A stretch of DNA of 64,000 nucleotides from a virus, in IMG/VR virus record IMGVR_UViG_3300047557_002769, positions 99,235-163,234 of that record. One strand, given 5' to 3'. Below the pieces are notes generated by a model, which was not told the origin of the DNA, did no database searches, and saw only the letters and a program-made list of their open reading frames with translations. The position numbers and the translations under genes were made by a program. Shown one piece after another: positions 50,961 to 60,855 of this stretch. How positions within the stretch are numbered: the stretch's first letter is position 1; every line of letters starts with the position of its first letter.

Positions 50961-52292
50961 TTACATCAGGTTGACAACCTTGGTACGACGATAGTACTGG
51001 TTGCGGTTAGCTGTAAATGTATCGGTATCAGCAACAGCGCTGTTAGCGTTGGTTGTAACGTATGGGTTAGCAATCATGCCATAACGTGTCTTGAAGCCGA
51101 TCTTTGGCTGGAAGCTGTTAGGATCAACTGCACGAACCATTTGTAGAGGAACGTATGGGCAGTAGAAGATACCAGCGTCATAAGGTGATGTGCCCTTATA
51201 GCCAGCAACGTAGAACTGAGATGCAGCACCTAGGTTAGCTGAATAAGGATCAACATATACACGGAAGCGACCATTCAGAACACCAGCGAATGTGTTGCCT
51301 GTATCGTCAACGTTCAGGTTGGTAGACAGGGCAGGAGCGTAGTCTAGAACGCCAGCCATTGCTAGGGCAGAAGCAACGTCAGCAGAGCAGACGATGAAGT
51401 TACCCTTACCACGACGGGTGTCTTGACCAATGTGGTTAGCATCGCGTTCGATGTTGAACAGCAGACCCTTGAAGCGCTCAACAGACCAGCGGCCGTTAGA
51501 GTCAACGTCTAGGTTGAAGGTACCAGCAGTAGCGGTAGCAGGCGAACCTTGCTTAGCAACGGTATAGATAGTACGAACAACTTCACGGTTGATTTCAAAC
51601 ATGATTTCCTGAGACAGGATGTTTGAAAGCTCAGACTCAGCATCCAGACCGTGAACAGCCTTAAGATCTTGAGCCAGTTCAAGTGTGTACTCAGCCTTCA
51701 GAGCACGTGTACGAGCTGTAACGGTTGTCTTGTCGATAGCGAAAGCCATTGAACCGAAAGCGTTGTTAGCGCTATCACCCAGGGCTTCACCTTCGGCGGT
51801 GGTCATACCCTTACCAGTGGTGTAAGAACCATCAACAGGGTTAGAACCAGCGTGAGTACCGTTCTTAGGAGTACCAGCGTAAGCAGAGTCGAAACCAGAT
51901 GAAGAGAAGTCTGTATCAGCTTCGTTGAACAGAGCTTCGGTTAGACCGGAATCTGTACGAACGTTACCGTAAACAGAACGCATTGCGAAGATCAGGCCTG
52001 TAGGACCAGTCATTGGCTGAACGCCGCAGATGTCGTAAGCCATCAGGTTAGGCATAGCACGACGTACCAGACCGATCAGGATAGGATCGTAACGGTCGAT
52101 ACCGGCTGTTTCTGCAGAGTTGTTAGCAGGAGCTAGCTCTGACAGCATCTGACGCTCTTCGCGAAGAGCTTTCTCTTGGTTCTCAAGCAGAACCGCAGTA
52201 ACGGAACGCTTGTACGAGTCTTTAATCTCAGGTAGATCGCCGTGATTAAGAACGGCTCCCCATTTGTCCTGTAGTTGTTCTGATAGGTACAT
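50961..52292 (-). CDS. 23: Major capsid protein gp23
   Basis: A 443-residue HK97-fold capsid protein with the T4-type N-terminal region (MYLSEQLQDKWGAVLNHGDL), DPILIGLVRRAMPNLMAYDI, QPMTGPTGLIFAMRSVYG and NPYVTTNANS near the end. The N-terminal domain should be cut off by gp21 during maturation. Late promoter TATAAATA lies upstream and a strong terminator follows. It forms the hexamers of the head. Confidence 0.95.
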   Translation of the reverse strand: MYLSEQLQDKWGAVLNHGDLPEIKDSYKRSVTAVLLENQEKALREERQMLSELAPANNSAETAGIDRYDPILIGLVRRAMPNLMAYDICGVQPMTGPTGLIFAMRSVYGNVRTDSGLTEALFNEADTDFSSSGFDSAYAGTPKNGTHAGSNPVDGSYTTGKGMTTAEGEALGDSANNAFGSMAFAIDKTTVTARTRALKAEYTLELAQDLKAVHGLDAESELSNILSQEIMFEINREVVRTIYTVAKQGSPATATAGTFNLDVDSNGRWSVERFKGLLFNIERDANHIGQDTRRGKGNFIVCSADVASALAMAGVLDYAPALSTNLNVDDTGNTFAGVLNGRFRVYVDPYSANLGAASQFYVAGYKGTSPYDAGIFYCPYVPLQMVRAVDPNSFQPKIGFKTRYGMIANPYVTTNANSAVADTDTFTANRNQYYRRTKVVNLM

Positions 52293-52320
52293 TACCTTCT
52301 CCTTTGTTGGAAATACTAGT

Positions 52321-52328
52321 TATTTATA
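52321..52328 (-). promoter_or_regulatory. Late promoter TATAAATA of gp23
   Basis: Exact consensus, 29 bases before the gp23 ATG. Confidence 0.85.
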
Positions 52329-52330
52329 AA

Positions 52331-53431
52331 TTAACGGGTTTTGAGCGTTCTAGATAAAGCCTGAACGTACTTATTCATAGAGCTGTTATCTGCAAATGCA
52401 GCTGGATTGGTGCCAGCTTCTTCGACTAAAACTTTCTCGGGCGAAGACTTAACACCTTTAGGGAAATAGTTTTCCTTAATGACGCTAACTTTCTCACGAT
52501 AAAGCTCTTCGTTCTCAAAATCAACACCTTCCATTAGCTTCTTTAGTTTTTCAACTTCAGTAGCAGCTAGATCTTTGGTTTGTTCTTCAAAAATCTTTGC
52601 AGCTTTTAGCTCTGAAAGCTCTTTTGCAATAGCAATATTTTTGTTGATCTCTTCATCAAGCTTGCCCTCTAGTGAGGTAGCTTTTTGCTCTAGGTCTTCT
52701 AGAACATTATACTTTTCTTCAGGAACTTCAATGTAGTGTTCCTTGAACAGTGTCTTAAGACCGGTAATAAAATCTTCTGCAATTTCGGTTCTCAGACCAG
52801 ATTCAACTGCAAGTTGATTTTCTTCCATCCACTGCTCAACAACGTAATTAAGATAGCTATCAACTTTCTCAACTAAATGATCTTTGTATTCTTGTAGAGT
52901 GGCTTCGGTCTGCTCTTCTAGCTTAGCAGTTACTTTTTCCATTTCGCTATTTACGCGAGCGATAACTGCAGCTTCGAAAATAGAAGTAGCTTTTGTTTTA
53001 AAATCTTCAGAAAGCTCTTCACCGAAAATAGAGTTAAGTTGAGTAGAAATATCAACTTCTTCTTCAGTAATAGCTTCACCCTCTACTTGCTCTTCTTCCA
53101 TAGCAGGTGTCTTTACAGACTTGGCATCGCCCTTAGAGTCTGGTAGACCTGCCTTAGAGATACTAGCAGCTGATTTAGCACCTGGGTTAGTATCATCCTC
53201 ATCATGTGATGTGAAAGAGGCTTTCTCGGAAGAACCTTGCATTGGGTTAGATGCATCACCGGCTGTCGAAGCTTGAGCGGCTTTAGAAGTATCCTTCTTT
53301 GTAGCAACAGCAGCTTTGTTAGCAGCAGCAATAATCTCGCCTTCAGCTAGTTCTTTTTGAGATTCCTCAGCCAGCTGTTGCTTACCGGTAGTGCGGTTTA
53401 GCAACTCCTTAATTTTTTGTTCGACTGACAT
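52331..53431 (-). CDS. 22: Prohead scaffold protein gp22
   Basis: A 366-residue, highly charged protein, rich in Glu, Lys and Ala, with long coiled coils (SEMEKVTAKLEEQTEATLQE; ATSLEGKLDEEINKNIAIAK) and an N-terminal low-complexity tail. Position between gp21 and gp23 and composition fit the internal scaffold that gp21 degrades. Confidence 0.9.
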   Translation of the reverse strand: MSVEQKIKELLNRTTGKQQLAEESQKELAEGEIIAAANKAAVATKKDTSKAAQASTAGDASNPMQGSSEKASFTSHDEDDTNPGAKSAASISKAGLPDSKGDAKSVKTPAMEEEQVEGEAITEEEVDISTQLNSIFGEELSEDFKTKATSIFEAAVIARVNSEMEKVTAKLEEQTEATLQEYKDHLVEKVDSYLNYVVEQWMEENQLAVESGLRTEIAEDFITGLKTLFKEHYIEVPEEKYNVLEDLEQKATSLEGKLDEEINKNIAIAKELSELKAAKIFEEQTKDLAATEVEKLKKLMEGVDFENEELYREKVSVIKENYFPKGVKSSPEKVLVEEAGTNPAAFADNSSMNKYVQALSRTLKTR

Positions 53432-53464
53432 CCGTTTTCTCCTAAGAGTACTGTTTAACGTTAT

Positions 53465-53472
53465 TATTTATA
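53465..53472 (-). promoter_or_regulatory. Late promoter TATAAATA of gp22
   Basis: Exact consensus, about 34 bases before the gp22 ATG, just after the gp21 stop. Confidence 0.85.
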
Positions 53473-53480
53473 AGGTTTAA

Positions 53481-54125
53481 TTATTTGATCTTGTTTAAGA
53501 AGGTCTCAAAAAGCTTTAGCTTTGTTTCAGCTAAATTAGCTTTAGATGTTTTCTTAATCACTTGTTGAGCACGCTCAACATCAATGGCTTTCCAAACTCC
53601 GTTCTCAAGAACCCACTCGGCAGATTCCATAATGCCTTGAACGAATGCATCTGGTGCAGAAGGATCTGCAACAATATCAACTGTAGCTAGGTGGAAGTCA
53701 TCTTGTACTTCATTTACACCATTTTTCTCTTTTAGTGAGCCTAGACCGCGTGATGATACACCTAGACGTACACCTTCTTCAATAAAGTTTTGCGCAATTT
53801 TACCCATAGGGGTATCAAGAATCTTAGCCTTACCAACAATGTCATTACCTTCAAATCTTAGGTTGGTAATAAGATGTGATACTTTGTCTAGATTGATAGA
53901 AGGGTTGGGAGGATGACCTAGTTCACCTAGAGATCTTTTTTCTTGAATAAGAGATTGATATCTTTCAAGCTCTTTTTCCATAATGCCTTTTGGATACAGG
54001 CGACCATTTCTGTTAGGTTTTTCGGCCTGCATAAAGATACCTTCAATAAAGATACCTTTTTTACCGTTTTCATGAGCTTCAGTTAAATACTTAAGCTCTT
54101 GTGAAATTTCTTTAATTAGTTTCAT
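53481..54125 (-). CDS. 21: Prohead core protease gp21
   Basis: A 214-residue serine protease of the U9/herpes-assemblin-like family: GIFMQAEKPNRNGRLYPKGI, ERYQSLIQEKRSLGELGHPP (His of the active site) and LGVSSRGLGS (nucleophile Ser), then ATVDIVADPSAPDAFV. It cleaves scaffold, core and capsid precursors. TAATG overlap with the upstream gene. Confidence 0.93.
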   Translation of the reverse strand: MKLIKEISQELKYLTEAHENGKKGIFIEGIFMQAEKPNRNGRLYPKGIMEKELERYQSLIQEKRSLGELGHPPNPSINLDKVSHLITNLRFEGNDIVGKAKILDTPMGKIAQNFIEEGVRLGVSSRGLGSLKEKNGVNEVQDDFHLATVDIVADPSAPDAFVQGIMESAEWVLENGVWKAIDVERAQQVIKKTSKANLAETKLKLFETFLNKIK

Positions 54126-54517
54126 TATAGTGACCCTGGTCCTTGGTTTTGTCTGTTGGGATCATTATAACCAGCACCCTTACTAAATTGTAAGATACAG
54201 ACGCCTTCAGTCGATCCTAAGTCAACAACCACGTTAGCGTTTGCTTGCTCGTTTAGGTTCACACCAATATCAGCAGTAAAGTTAAATGTATCTGCTGATC
54301 CCGATGGCATTACCAGTATTAAATTACCGTTACGCTTAACGTTACCGCTTGCCGTAGTCATGAACGAAGCATCAGTCAGCATTAACTCTAAGTTAGCAGT
54401 AGTTACAGTTTGATCAGCGTAAGCTAGCTCGTAAACACTGATAGTAGCGTTTCCGGTGCCGGATACTTTAACAGCTGCCTGTCTTCGAGTATTCTTAAGA
54501 ATGTGTTTATCTGCCAT
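54125..54517 (-). CDS. Putative head-associated protein, 130 aa
   Basis: Beta-rich Ser/Thr/Asn-rich protein (VKVSGTGNATISVYELAYAD; IGVNLNEQANANVVVDLGST) in the head gene block, between portal/core genes and protease. It is most likely a virion protein such as a decoration or internal head protein of cyanophage-like T4 relatives; not identified further. Confidence 0.6.
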   Translation of the reverse strand: MADKHILKNTRRQAAVKVSGTGNATISVYELAYADQTVTTANLELMLTDASFMTTASGNVKRNGNLILVMPSGSADTFNFTADIGVNLNEQANANVVVDLGSTEGVCILQFSKGAGYNDPNRQNQGPGSL

Positions 54518-54532
54518 TTTTTACTCTTTAAG

Positions 54533-55096
54533 TTAAGCTGTTTTATCAACAGGAGGCTTATTAGGGTTAGGCTTTTTTCTTAGATCACCTTTAGCGGTAA
54601 ATTTACCATACTTACGCTCATAAGCGTAGGTGCCTTTGGGTGGTTCACCGGTCATCTTTTTAGATGTGACAATAATTTCTGCTTCACCAAGTTCAGCTTC
54701 TTCTGAATAAGATCTATGTGAAACAGGATCGTAGCCACCTAAAGGATACTTATCTTGTGTAGGTTCAACAGGGCGCGCCGGTTTGTTTTTTCTTTCTGCC
54801 TCACGCTTTTTTAACATGTCCTCAGTTTCTTTTTTCTTCTGAGCTGTTGTAGTCAGTCGTGCGTTTGCAAACCCTTTGGAATGAGCCATCTTAAGAAAAT
54901 CAGCTGCAAGATTTTCATCCATTCCCTCGGCTACTTTTTTAGCTGTAGCTGTTGCAATGGCCATTTTTTTAGCCATAGGCATACCAGGATTCTCACGTTC
55001 AATAGCTTTTGCTACTTCTTCGCGCTTTTTCTTTTCAGCAGCTGTAAGAGTCTTTTCACTCAGACTCTTGCGAAGTGTCGACAGCGTTATTGTCAT
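54533..55096 (-). CDS. Prohead core-type basic protein, 187 aa
   Basis: Lys/Ala-rich helical protein (MAKKMAIATATAKKVAEGMD; KKKETEDMLKKREAERKNKP) with a proline-rich tail. Its place between gp67-like and the head genes suggests a core or internal protein; overlaps the gp67-like gene by 41 bases in another frame. Confidence 0.6.
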   Translation of the reverse strand: MTITLSTLRKSLSEKTLTAAEKKKREEVAKAIERENPGMPMAKKMAIATATAKKVAEGMDENLAADFLKMAHSKGFANARLTTTAQKKKETEDMLKKREAERKNKPARPVEPTQDKYPLGGYDPVSHRSYSEEAELGEAEIIVTSKKMTGEPPKGTYAYERKYGKFTAKGDLRKKPNPNKPPVDKTA

Positions 55097-55292
55097 CTGT
55101 TTCGTCCTGTTCCGTGTCTTGTTCTACTTCTTGTGTGTCGCTGTATACACCTTGCGCAACTTCTAGCTTTTTTGCATCTAAAGCATCTGTAAGCTTAGAA
55201 GATATAATAGAAGCAAATGTATCTTTAGCGGCTAAATTATCACCTGATAAAATACTGTCAATCATACTGCTGATATTACTTTGAACATCCAT
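55056..55292 (-). CDS. Prohead core protein gp67-like, 78 aa
   Basis: N-terminal helices (ISSMIDSILSGDNLAAKDTF; KLTDALDAKKLEVAQGVY) and a Glu/Asp-rich tail match gp67-type core proteins, encoded directly after gp20 in T4. Late promoter TATAAATA precedes it. Confidence 0.72.
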   Translation of the reverse strand: MDVQSNISSMIDSILSGDNLAAKDTFASIISSKLTDALDAKKLEVAQGVYSDTQEVEQDTEQDETDDNNAVDTSQESE

Positions 55293-55310
55293 AATTTTTC
55301 TCCTATGATG

Positions 55311-55318
55311 TATTTATA
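55311..55318 (-). promoter_or_regulatory. Late promoter TATAAATA of the gp67-like gene
   Basis: Exact consensus, 19 bases before the ATG at 55292, overlapping the gp20 end. Confidence 0.82.
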
Positions 55319-55321
55319 CCG

Positions 55322-56869
55322 TTATTGTTGATTCTCTCTGCTAAGCGCAGCAATCTGCTCAGAGCCAGGCATACCAGGTTGAATCTCTAACGGATCATCT
55401 TCATTTTCATTTTCAATCTGCTCAATGTCGTTATCAGATAACATTAAGACTTTCTTACGTACGTAATGCTTACTAAAATAAGTACCTACGTAAGGCGTCA
55501 TTTGATTTACAACATCAATACGATTGCGTAAATTTTCTAAATCTTTAATCTCTTGGTAGTACTGATCTTGAGCGTACTCATAGTTGAGTTTCTCTTTGAT
55601 ATCAGCCCAGTCATCAACAGTAATTACACCTTTAAGAATTAACTGTGTGAATAATAAGTCGTCAAATAAAGCATTAAACTTTCTACGAAGTCTACTAATA
55701 AATTTAGCGAACTTCATTTCTTCTCTAGAAATTTCAGCAGCTCGTCCGAAATTAAACCCGGAAGCTTGTTGTTGGAATCTAGATGAAGGTACGTTTAATG
55801 ACTGATAAACTTTGTTCTGGAAGAATTCAATATCGGCAATCTGACCTAGATTCTCTCCACCAGGTAGAGTTGTAATCTCTGTACCTCTACCACCTTCGCG
55901 TCTTGGAAGCCAGAAATCTTCCAGCATAGTCATAAATTTACGATCGTCTTTAATTTCACCAGTACTAGAATCATACACGATCTTATTACGATATCGTGTC
56001 ATGATATCTTTCATGTACTGTTCGGCTTTATTCTTAGGTAAGTTACCGATATCAATGTAAAAGATTCTACGCTCAGGGGCTCGTGCTAGTCTGTAAATCA
56101 CCAGCGAGTCAGCCATCATCTTAAGCTGATTAACAGGTTTAATTGCCTTATGTAGGTAACCGATGACAACGTTTCTGTCTAAGTCTAAAAGACCCGAAGG
56201 ACAGAAAGCAATTGCATCTGTTGAAATTTTTATACCGGAGTTATTAGCCGAAGTAGGTGGTACCCCTGCAGCGTAATTTAAACCGCGTTCGTTATAGATA
56301 AAAAACTCATCTATAGACTTTACAACATCAACCCCGTTTTGAAGTTTTTCTTTCTTAACTTCACGCACTTTGCGAATTTTTCTAGGGTCAATGTATCTTA
56401 ATTCTTGAATGCCCTTCTTAGGGCTAGAAGGATCAATTACTTTTTGATAATATACTCTACCATCAATATACCATCTTCTAAAAATATCATGTGCTTTATC
56501 TTTAAAATCTAACAAAGAAAGTATTTCATTAAACTCTAGTTGTATAGATTTTTTAATCGTGTCGGAAAGATCAAGATCATCTAAATTAAGGGAAACCGGG
56601 GCCTCGCTGTCAATAGCAGCGATAGCCTCGGTTACAATTTCTTCAATAGCAGTGTCGCAGTCAGGGTAATTAGAAATTTCTCTATACCGTGAAATTAACT
56701 CTGACTCAGAACGAGCAGAGGCATCTATGTCTACGAACGTACCATAATAGCCGCCCGCAGAAACTGTAGATGCCCCGTCCTCGGCAACAGGAGTTATGAA
56801 CGATTGATTCTTTAACTCCTGTTGCTTATCCTCACGACCAATTGTAAAGCCAAATAAATTTATTGCCAT
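55322..56869 (-). CDS. 20: Portal protein gp20
   Basis: A 515-residue T4-type portal: RYREISNYPDCDTAIEEIVT, RRWYIDGRVYYQKVIDPSSP, LRYIDPRKIRKVREVKKEKL, YLHKAIKPVNQLKMMADSLV and LAREPERRIFYIDIGNLPK-like segment. It forms the 12-mer through which DNA enters. The C-terminal part is shorter than in T4. Confidence 0.95.
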   Translation of the reverse strand: MAINLFGFTIGREDKQQELKNQSFITPVAEDGASTVSAGGYYGTFVDIDASARSESELISRYREISNYPDCDTAIEEIVTEAIAAIDSEAPVSLNLDDLDLSDTIKKSIQLEFNEILSLLDFKDKAHDIFRRWYIDGRVYYQKVIDPSSPKKGIQELRYIDPRKIRKVREVKKEKLQNGVDVVKSIDEFFIYNERGLNYAAGVPPTSANNSGIKISTDAIAFCPSGLLDLDRNVVIGYLHKAIKPVNQLKMMADSLVIYRLARAPERRIFYIDIGNLPKNKAEQYMKDIMTRYRNKIVYDSSTGEIKDDRKFMTMLEDFWLPRREGGRGTEITTLPGGENLGQIADIEFFQNKVYQSLNVPSSRFQQQASGFNFGRAAEISREEMKFAKFISRLRRKFNALFDDLLFTQLILKGVITVDDWADIKEKLNYEYAQDQYYQEIKDLENLRNRIDVVNQMTPYVGTYFSKHYVRKKVLMLSDNDIEQIENENEDDPLEIQPGMPGSEQIAALSRENQQ

Positions 56870-56886
56870 TATATACTTATGCTAGA

Positions 56887-57432
56887 TTAAACAGCTGATT
56901 CACCACCAGTCACATTGAAGTGCTGGTACTGCCAGGTAACTGTGAATGTAGAGATCTGGTCGTTTGCACCGAAATCAAGCGCAACAGGTGATAGATCTAC
57001 AGGCATTGCACTTCTTAGGACATAAGTCTTAAGAACTCTACCGTTTCTGTCTAGCTGGCTAACGGATAGATCAGACTGATATTCGAAAGGCTGTAAACGG
57101 CCTCTCTTAGCAGCTAGATCATCCATACCATCCATCCACTGCTCAATACCGTTTCTGATAGAGAAATCAGAATCGTTTAGAACAGTAATGGTCCATGGCG
57201 CAAATACTCTGTCGCCAGCAAACTTTACTTCACGGCCACGATATTGCACAATGGCAGGGTTTACAGTTTGACCAGGTAGCTCAGCAACTGATACTAGGAA
57301 CGGTGCACGTGCAACAGCTAAGGCTCCGATCGTAACATAGCTAGGAAACGAAAGTGCTACTTGGAACTGATTAGGACGAGCGCCGCCGTTAGTAAGAGAT
57401 GCTTTAAAAGCTTCTACGTTAAATGTTGACAT
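56887..57432 (-). CDS. 19: Tail tube protein gp19
   Basis: A 181-residue tube subunit: RPNQFQVALSFPSYVTIGAL, VAELPGQTVNPAIVQYRGRE, KFAGDRVFAPWTITVLNDSD and GIEQWMDGMD. Stacked hexamers make the inner tail tube. Confidence 0.93.
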   Translation of the reverse strand: MSTFNVEAFKASLTNGGARPNQFQVALSFPSYVTIGALAVARAPFLVSVAELPGQTVNPAIVQYRGREVKFAGDRVFAPWTITVLNDSDFSIRNGIEQWMDGMDDLAAKRGRLQPFEYQSDLSVSQLDRNGRVLKTYVLRSAMPVDLSPVALDFGANDQISTFTVTWQYQHFNVTGGESAV

Positions 57433-57446
57433 TTACTCTCTCCCTA

Positions 57447-59117
57447 TTAAGCGCCTACTTCTTCGAACGAAATACCTGATCTCGTAGCAATGAAGTTCAG
57501 TTGAATGAAGTTGATTGCGCGAGCAGGCTTGATGAAGATATCTGCCACGAATTCGTTGCGATCGATAACTTCACCAGTGTTGTTTGTTTCGTCGCAGACA
57601 ACCTTAAAGTCGGTAATACCACGACGACCCTGTACATCACGCAGGAACGGTTCAACTAGATTCTTGAACTGAGCACGTGTGAACTGGTCGTTGAACTCGA
57701 ACAGCTGGAATTTAGCTGCTGTAGCAACGGCTTTCTCAAGCACGATAAACAGACGACGTACGTTAATACGATCGAATGCAGAAGGCTTAGCAAGAAGAGT
57801 CTTGTCTCCGAACAGAACGGTACCTTGACCGGGTAGTGTAACAACAGGGTTAACACCAGCCTTATACAGGGTATCGCGTTCAGTCTTGCTTGGCGAGAAT
57901 GCCAGCTTAACAACGTTCTTGATCTGACCGCGGTTTAGACCAGCAGGAGAGAACCAAGGATCAGCAACGAAATCAGTGCGCACTGCGCAACCTGCAACGT
58001 CGCCGTTCAGAGGAACCCAACGATACTTGTCGTTGTAGCGATCGTATTGATACTTCCAGCCTGAATCCATAACTGCGTAAGACGAGCTTGGTAGCGTGTT
58101 ACGGAATGCAACCACGTCGTTAGCTTCATCGCCTAGGTTATTAACAACATCAGCTAGCTCAGGAGAAATGAATGCTACGCAGTCTTTTCTCACTTCAGCT
58201 ACGCTGTTAATAATGTAGTTTGCAGTAGCAGTATCTGCTTCACCAGCACAAATTAGAGAAACATCAAACTTCTCGTCGTTTGCAAACAGTGAGTAGCCAG
58301 TCTGTACATTACCAGCAGAAGGTGCATCGTTTACACCTAAAGAAAGTGAAGCTGTAACATTAGAAACTAGGTTGGCGAATGTAACGCCTTGTGCAGCTGT
58401 ACCCCAATTGGTACCAGCAGCAGGGTGATCCATCCAGTAAACGTACTTAGATGTTCCATTTAGAACATTTTTGTAGTAGTTTGTTGAACCATCAGCCTTC
58501 TTAGCATCAGAAGCTTTAGATACAAAAGCAAACTTCTCTAAAGTTGTACCAGCTGTACCTGTCCACGCACCGTCTTCATCGATAACGATAATGTGAAGCT
58601 CGTCGTGAGCACCACCAAAGTCGCTTGCGTAAGTAGAGGTGGAAGGAGCAGAATCAAATAGGTCTTTGTATGCCCATGAGCTAAAAGTATTAGCGTCAGC
58701 AGCGGATACCTTTAGAGAGTTACCTAGTGTACCAGGATACTTAGCAGCGAATTCACCAACGTTAGCAGAACCGTCAGCATATGTGTTCTCATATGCATCT
58801 TCGTTCTTAATTAAAAGAGCGGTAGCGCTAGCGTTAGCAATAGCATTTCTAGCAGCTGAACCAACAACACGAACAACCTGCAGGTTATTACCGTAAGCTA
58901 AGAAGTTAGCTGCGGTAAAGAATGATTTAAAGACTGAATCGTTAGGCTTACCGAAACGTTCAACAAGTTTATTTTCCGAATCTACCGTAACAACTTCTTC
59001 TACGGGACCCCATTGAAAAGCCCCAGCAAATGCTCCGGCGGTCGTAGAAACTGCAGGGACAATCGCTGTAAGGTCCCTTTCAGTAACTAGCACACCAGGT
59101 GATAACTGAAATGCCAT
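57447..59117 (-). CDS. 18: Tail sheath protein gp18
   Basis: A 556-residue contractile sheath protein: FQLSPGVLVTERDLTAIVPA, GAFAGAFQWGPVEEVVTVDS, RLFIVLEKAVATAAKFQLFE, NDQFTRAQFKNLVEPFLRDV. It should contract to drive the tube. CATAAATA late-like box precedes it. Confidence 0.95.
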   Translation of the reverse strand: MAFQLSPGVLVTERDLTAIVPAVSTTAGAFAGAFQWGPVEEVVTVDSENKLVERFGKPNDSVFKSFFTAANFLAYGNNLQVVRVVGSAARNAIANASATALLIKNEDAYENTYADGSANVGEFAAKYPGTLGNSLKVSAADANTFSSWAYKDLFDSAPSTSTYASDFGGAHDELHIIVIDEDGAWTGTAGTTLEKFAFVSKASDAKKADGSTNYYKNVLNGTSKYVYWMDHPAAGTNWGTAAQGVTFANLVSNVTASLSLGVNDAPSAGNVQTGYSLFANDEKFDVSLICAGEADTATANYIINSVAEVRKDCVAFISPELADVVNNLGDEANDVVAFRNTLPSSSYAVMDSGWKYQYDRYNDKYRWVPLNGDVAGCAVRTDFVADPWFSPAGLNRGQIKNVVKLAFSPSKTERDTLYKAGVNPVVTLPGQGTVLFGDKTLLAKPSAFDRINVRRLFIVLEKAVATAAKFQLFEFNDQFTRAQFKNLVEPFLRDVQGRRGITDFKVVCDETNNTGEVIDRNEFVADIFIKPARAINFIQLNFIATRSGISFEEVGA

Positions 59118-59171
59118 TTTCTTCTCCTTTTGTTATACTATGAAGGCAATGATCATATTAAAATTACTTTT

Positions 59172-59179
59172 TATTTATG
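59172..59179 (-). promoter_or_regulatory. Late-promoter-like CATAAATA of gp18
   Basis: One base off the consensus, about 55 bases before the sheath ATG, in a 73-base gap after terminase. Confidence 0.6.
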
Positions 59180-59190
59180 CTTTTAGAATT

Positions 59191-60855
59191 TTAAAGATGC
59201 CCATTGTTGAGTAAGAAATTCTTCAAATCACCTTGAAATTTATCTGTTAACCATAAATCTCCACCCGAAACTTCAGGAATATCGTCTTCAGCAACTCCAT
59301 TATCAATAAACCCAAACGGTGTAAGTTCTTCTTCAATATTCTTAATCTGCTGACTGAATAGTGCCTGTCTGTTATTTGCGTTCATAATGTCTTTAAACAT
59401 AGTATCATTAGACACCCATGCAAAGAGAACCAGAGTCATTGTTAGGTCATCGTTATAACCTTCGTCAGCTTCAAACGAACCATTATGTTCGATAAAGGTT
59501 GAGAACTCTGATATAATATCTTTATCAAAAACAAGTAATTTATTATTCTCAACTAATGATTTCAGAGTTGCACAACCAATTCTTTTGATCTGTTTGGTTG
59601 TTCTAACACCAAGCGTTGCGTTCTTACCAGAACTAGACAGCACTTGACCATATCTAGAGTCAGAACCGACCCAGATCATGTTTTCATATTCTAGTTCATT
59701 GTGAATGATATCAGCAACCTGCTGACCAATATCGTTAATCTCAACTAGAACAAAAGCATTGTTATAGTCTTTTGCCGCTTTAAGAATAAAAGAAGGGTAT
59801 AGCAGCGGTGAGACTTTATTGTCCCTGTACTTAGCAACCACAGAGAAAGGGTATTCAGTTGTATCGATTACAGTAAATGCTGAGTAATCTCCTCCAACAC
59901 CTCTTGATGTATCTACTACAATAAAGTAAGCATGCTTTTCTTTGGGAGGTTCGAGAACATCTAGTCCATCACTTGAGAATGTATAGGGCTTAGGTGATAA
60001 TCTTGCAATCGTATCAGCATTAATAAGTGTATTAGATGAACCAAGGAATGCACAAAGAACTTCTTGGTTGAATTTAATTTCACCCAATAGTGCTTTCTGT
60101 TCATCAGCCCATTTCTTATCACGCTTGGGATGCTCATGATACTCAACGCGAAGAGGTGTAAATCCATTAGTTCCATTCTCAGCTTCATTCCAGAACTTCC
60201 AGAAGTGATTGTAACCAAGCGGGGTAGATGTAAGAATAATCTTGGTTGTCTCACCAGCAGATACAACAGGATAAACAGAAGTAAAGAACGCTTCAGCAAT
60301 ATTGTTAGGAATAATAGCAGCTTCGTCAACATAGAGTAAGTTAACTGACTTACCACGAATACCAGCTGAAGAAGTAGCTGCTGTAAACACCGAGGATCCA
60401 TTTTCTAATTCTACGTCGCCCTTGTTCCAGGTCTTTATACCTTGCTGCATCCATAGGGGAACGTTCTCGTACATAAGCTGATAACGAGACAAAATTTCCA
60501 TCGCTGCATCAGATTTATGCGCTAGAATAGCAACAGTCTTGTTGTTATTAAACAATGAATACCATAGAACATACGCTGCAACCGTTTGCGACTTACCCAT
60601 CTGTCTGGGCTGCATACTAATAACACGTCTGTTATTTTGTAACGTGTTAATAAAATTCTCTTGATAAGGGTATAACGAGAACGGAATTAGTTCTTCACTA
60701 TCAAGTGAAACTATCTTACAATATGTTTTTATGAAGTAGATCGGATCATCTTTACATTTCATGAGCTCCATTACCTGCTCATGAGAGTACTGAATTACAT
60801 AACCAATCTGCTTTAAAGAACGATTGCCGTTATACGAATTTTTATTCTGGGTCAA
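59191..60855 (-). CDS. 17: Terminase large subunit gp17
   Basis: A 554-residue packaging motor: SMQPRQMGKSQTVAAYVLWY (Walker A variant), VNLLYVDEAAIIPN (Walker B), ILTSTPLGYNHFWKF (coupling motif), and nuclease domain AYFIVVDTSRGVGGDYSAFT and later acidic residues (EGYNDDLTMTLVLFAW). It cuts concatemers and pumps DNA. Confidence 0.96.
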   Translation of the reverse strand: MTQNKNSYNGNRSLKQIGYVIQYSHEQVMELMKCKDDPIYFIKTYCKIVSLDSEELIPFSLYPYQENFINTLQNNRRVISMQPRQMGKSQTVAAYVLWYSLFNNNKTVAILAHKSDAAMEILSRYQLMYENVPLWMQQGIKTWNKGDVELENGSSVFTAATSSAGIRGKSVNLLYVDEAAIIPNNIAEAFFTSVYPVVSAGETTKIILTSTPLGYNHFWKFWNEAENGTNGFTPLRVEYHEHPKRDKKWADEQKALLGEIKFNQEVLCAFLGSSNTLINADTIARLSPKPYTFSSDGLDVLEPPKEKHAYFIVVDTSRGVGGDYSAFTVIDTTEYPFSVVAKYRDNKVSPLLYPSFILKAAKDYNNAFVLVEINDIGQQVADIIHNELEYENMIWVGSDSRYGQVLSSSGKNATLGVRTTKQIKRIGCATLKSLVENNKLLVFDKDIISEFSTFIEHNGSFEADEGYNDDLTMTLVLFAWVSNDTMFKDIMNANNRQALFSQQIKNIEEELTPFGFIDNGVAEDDIPEVSGGDLWLTDKFQGDLKNFLLNNGHL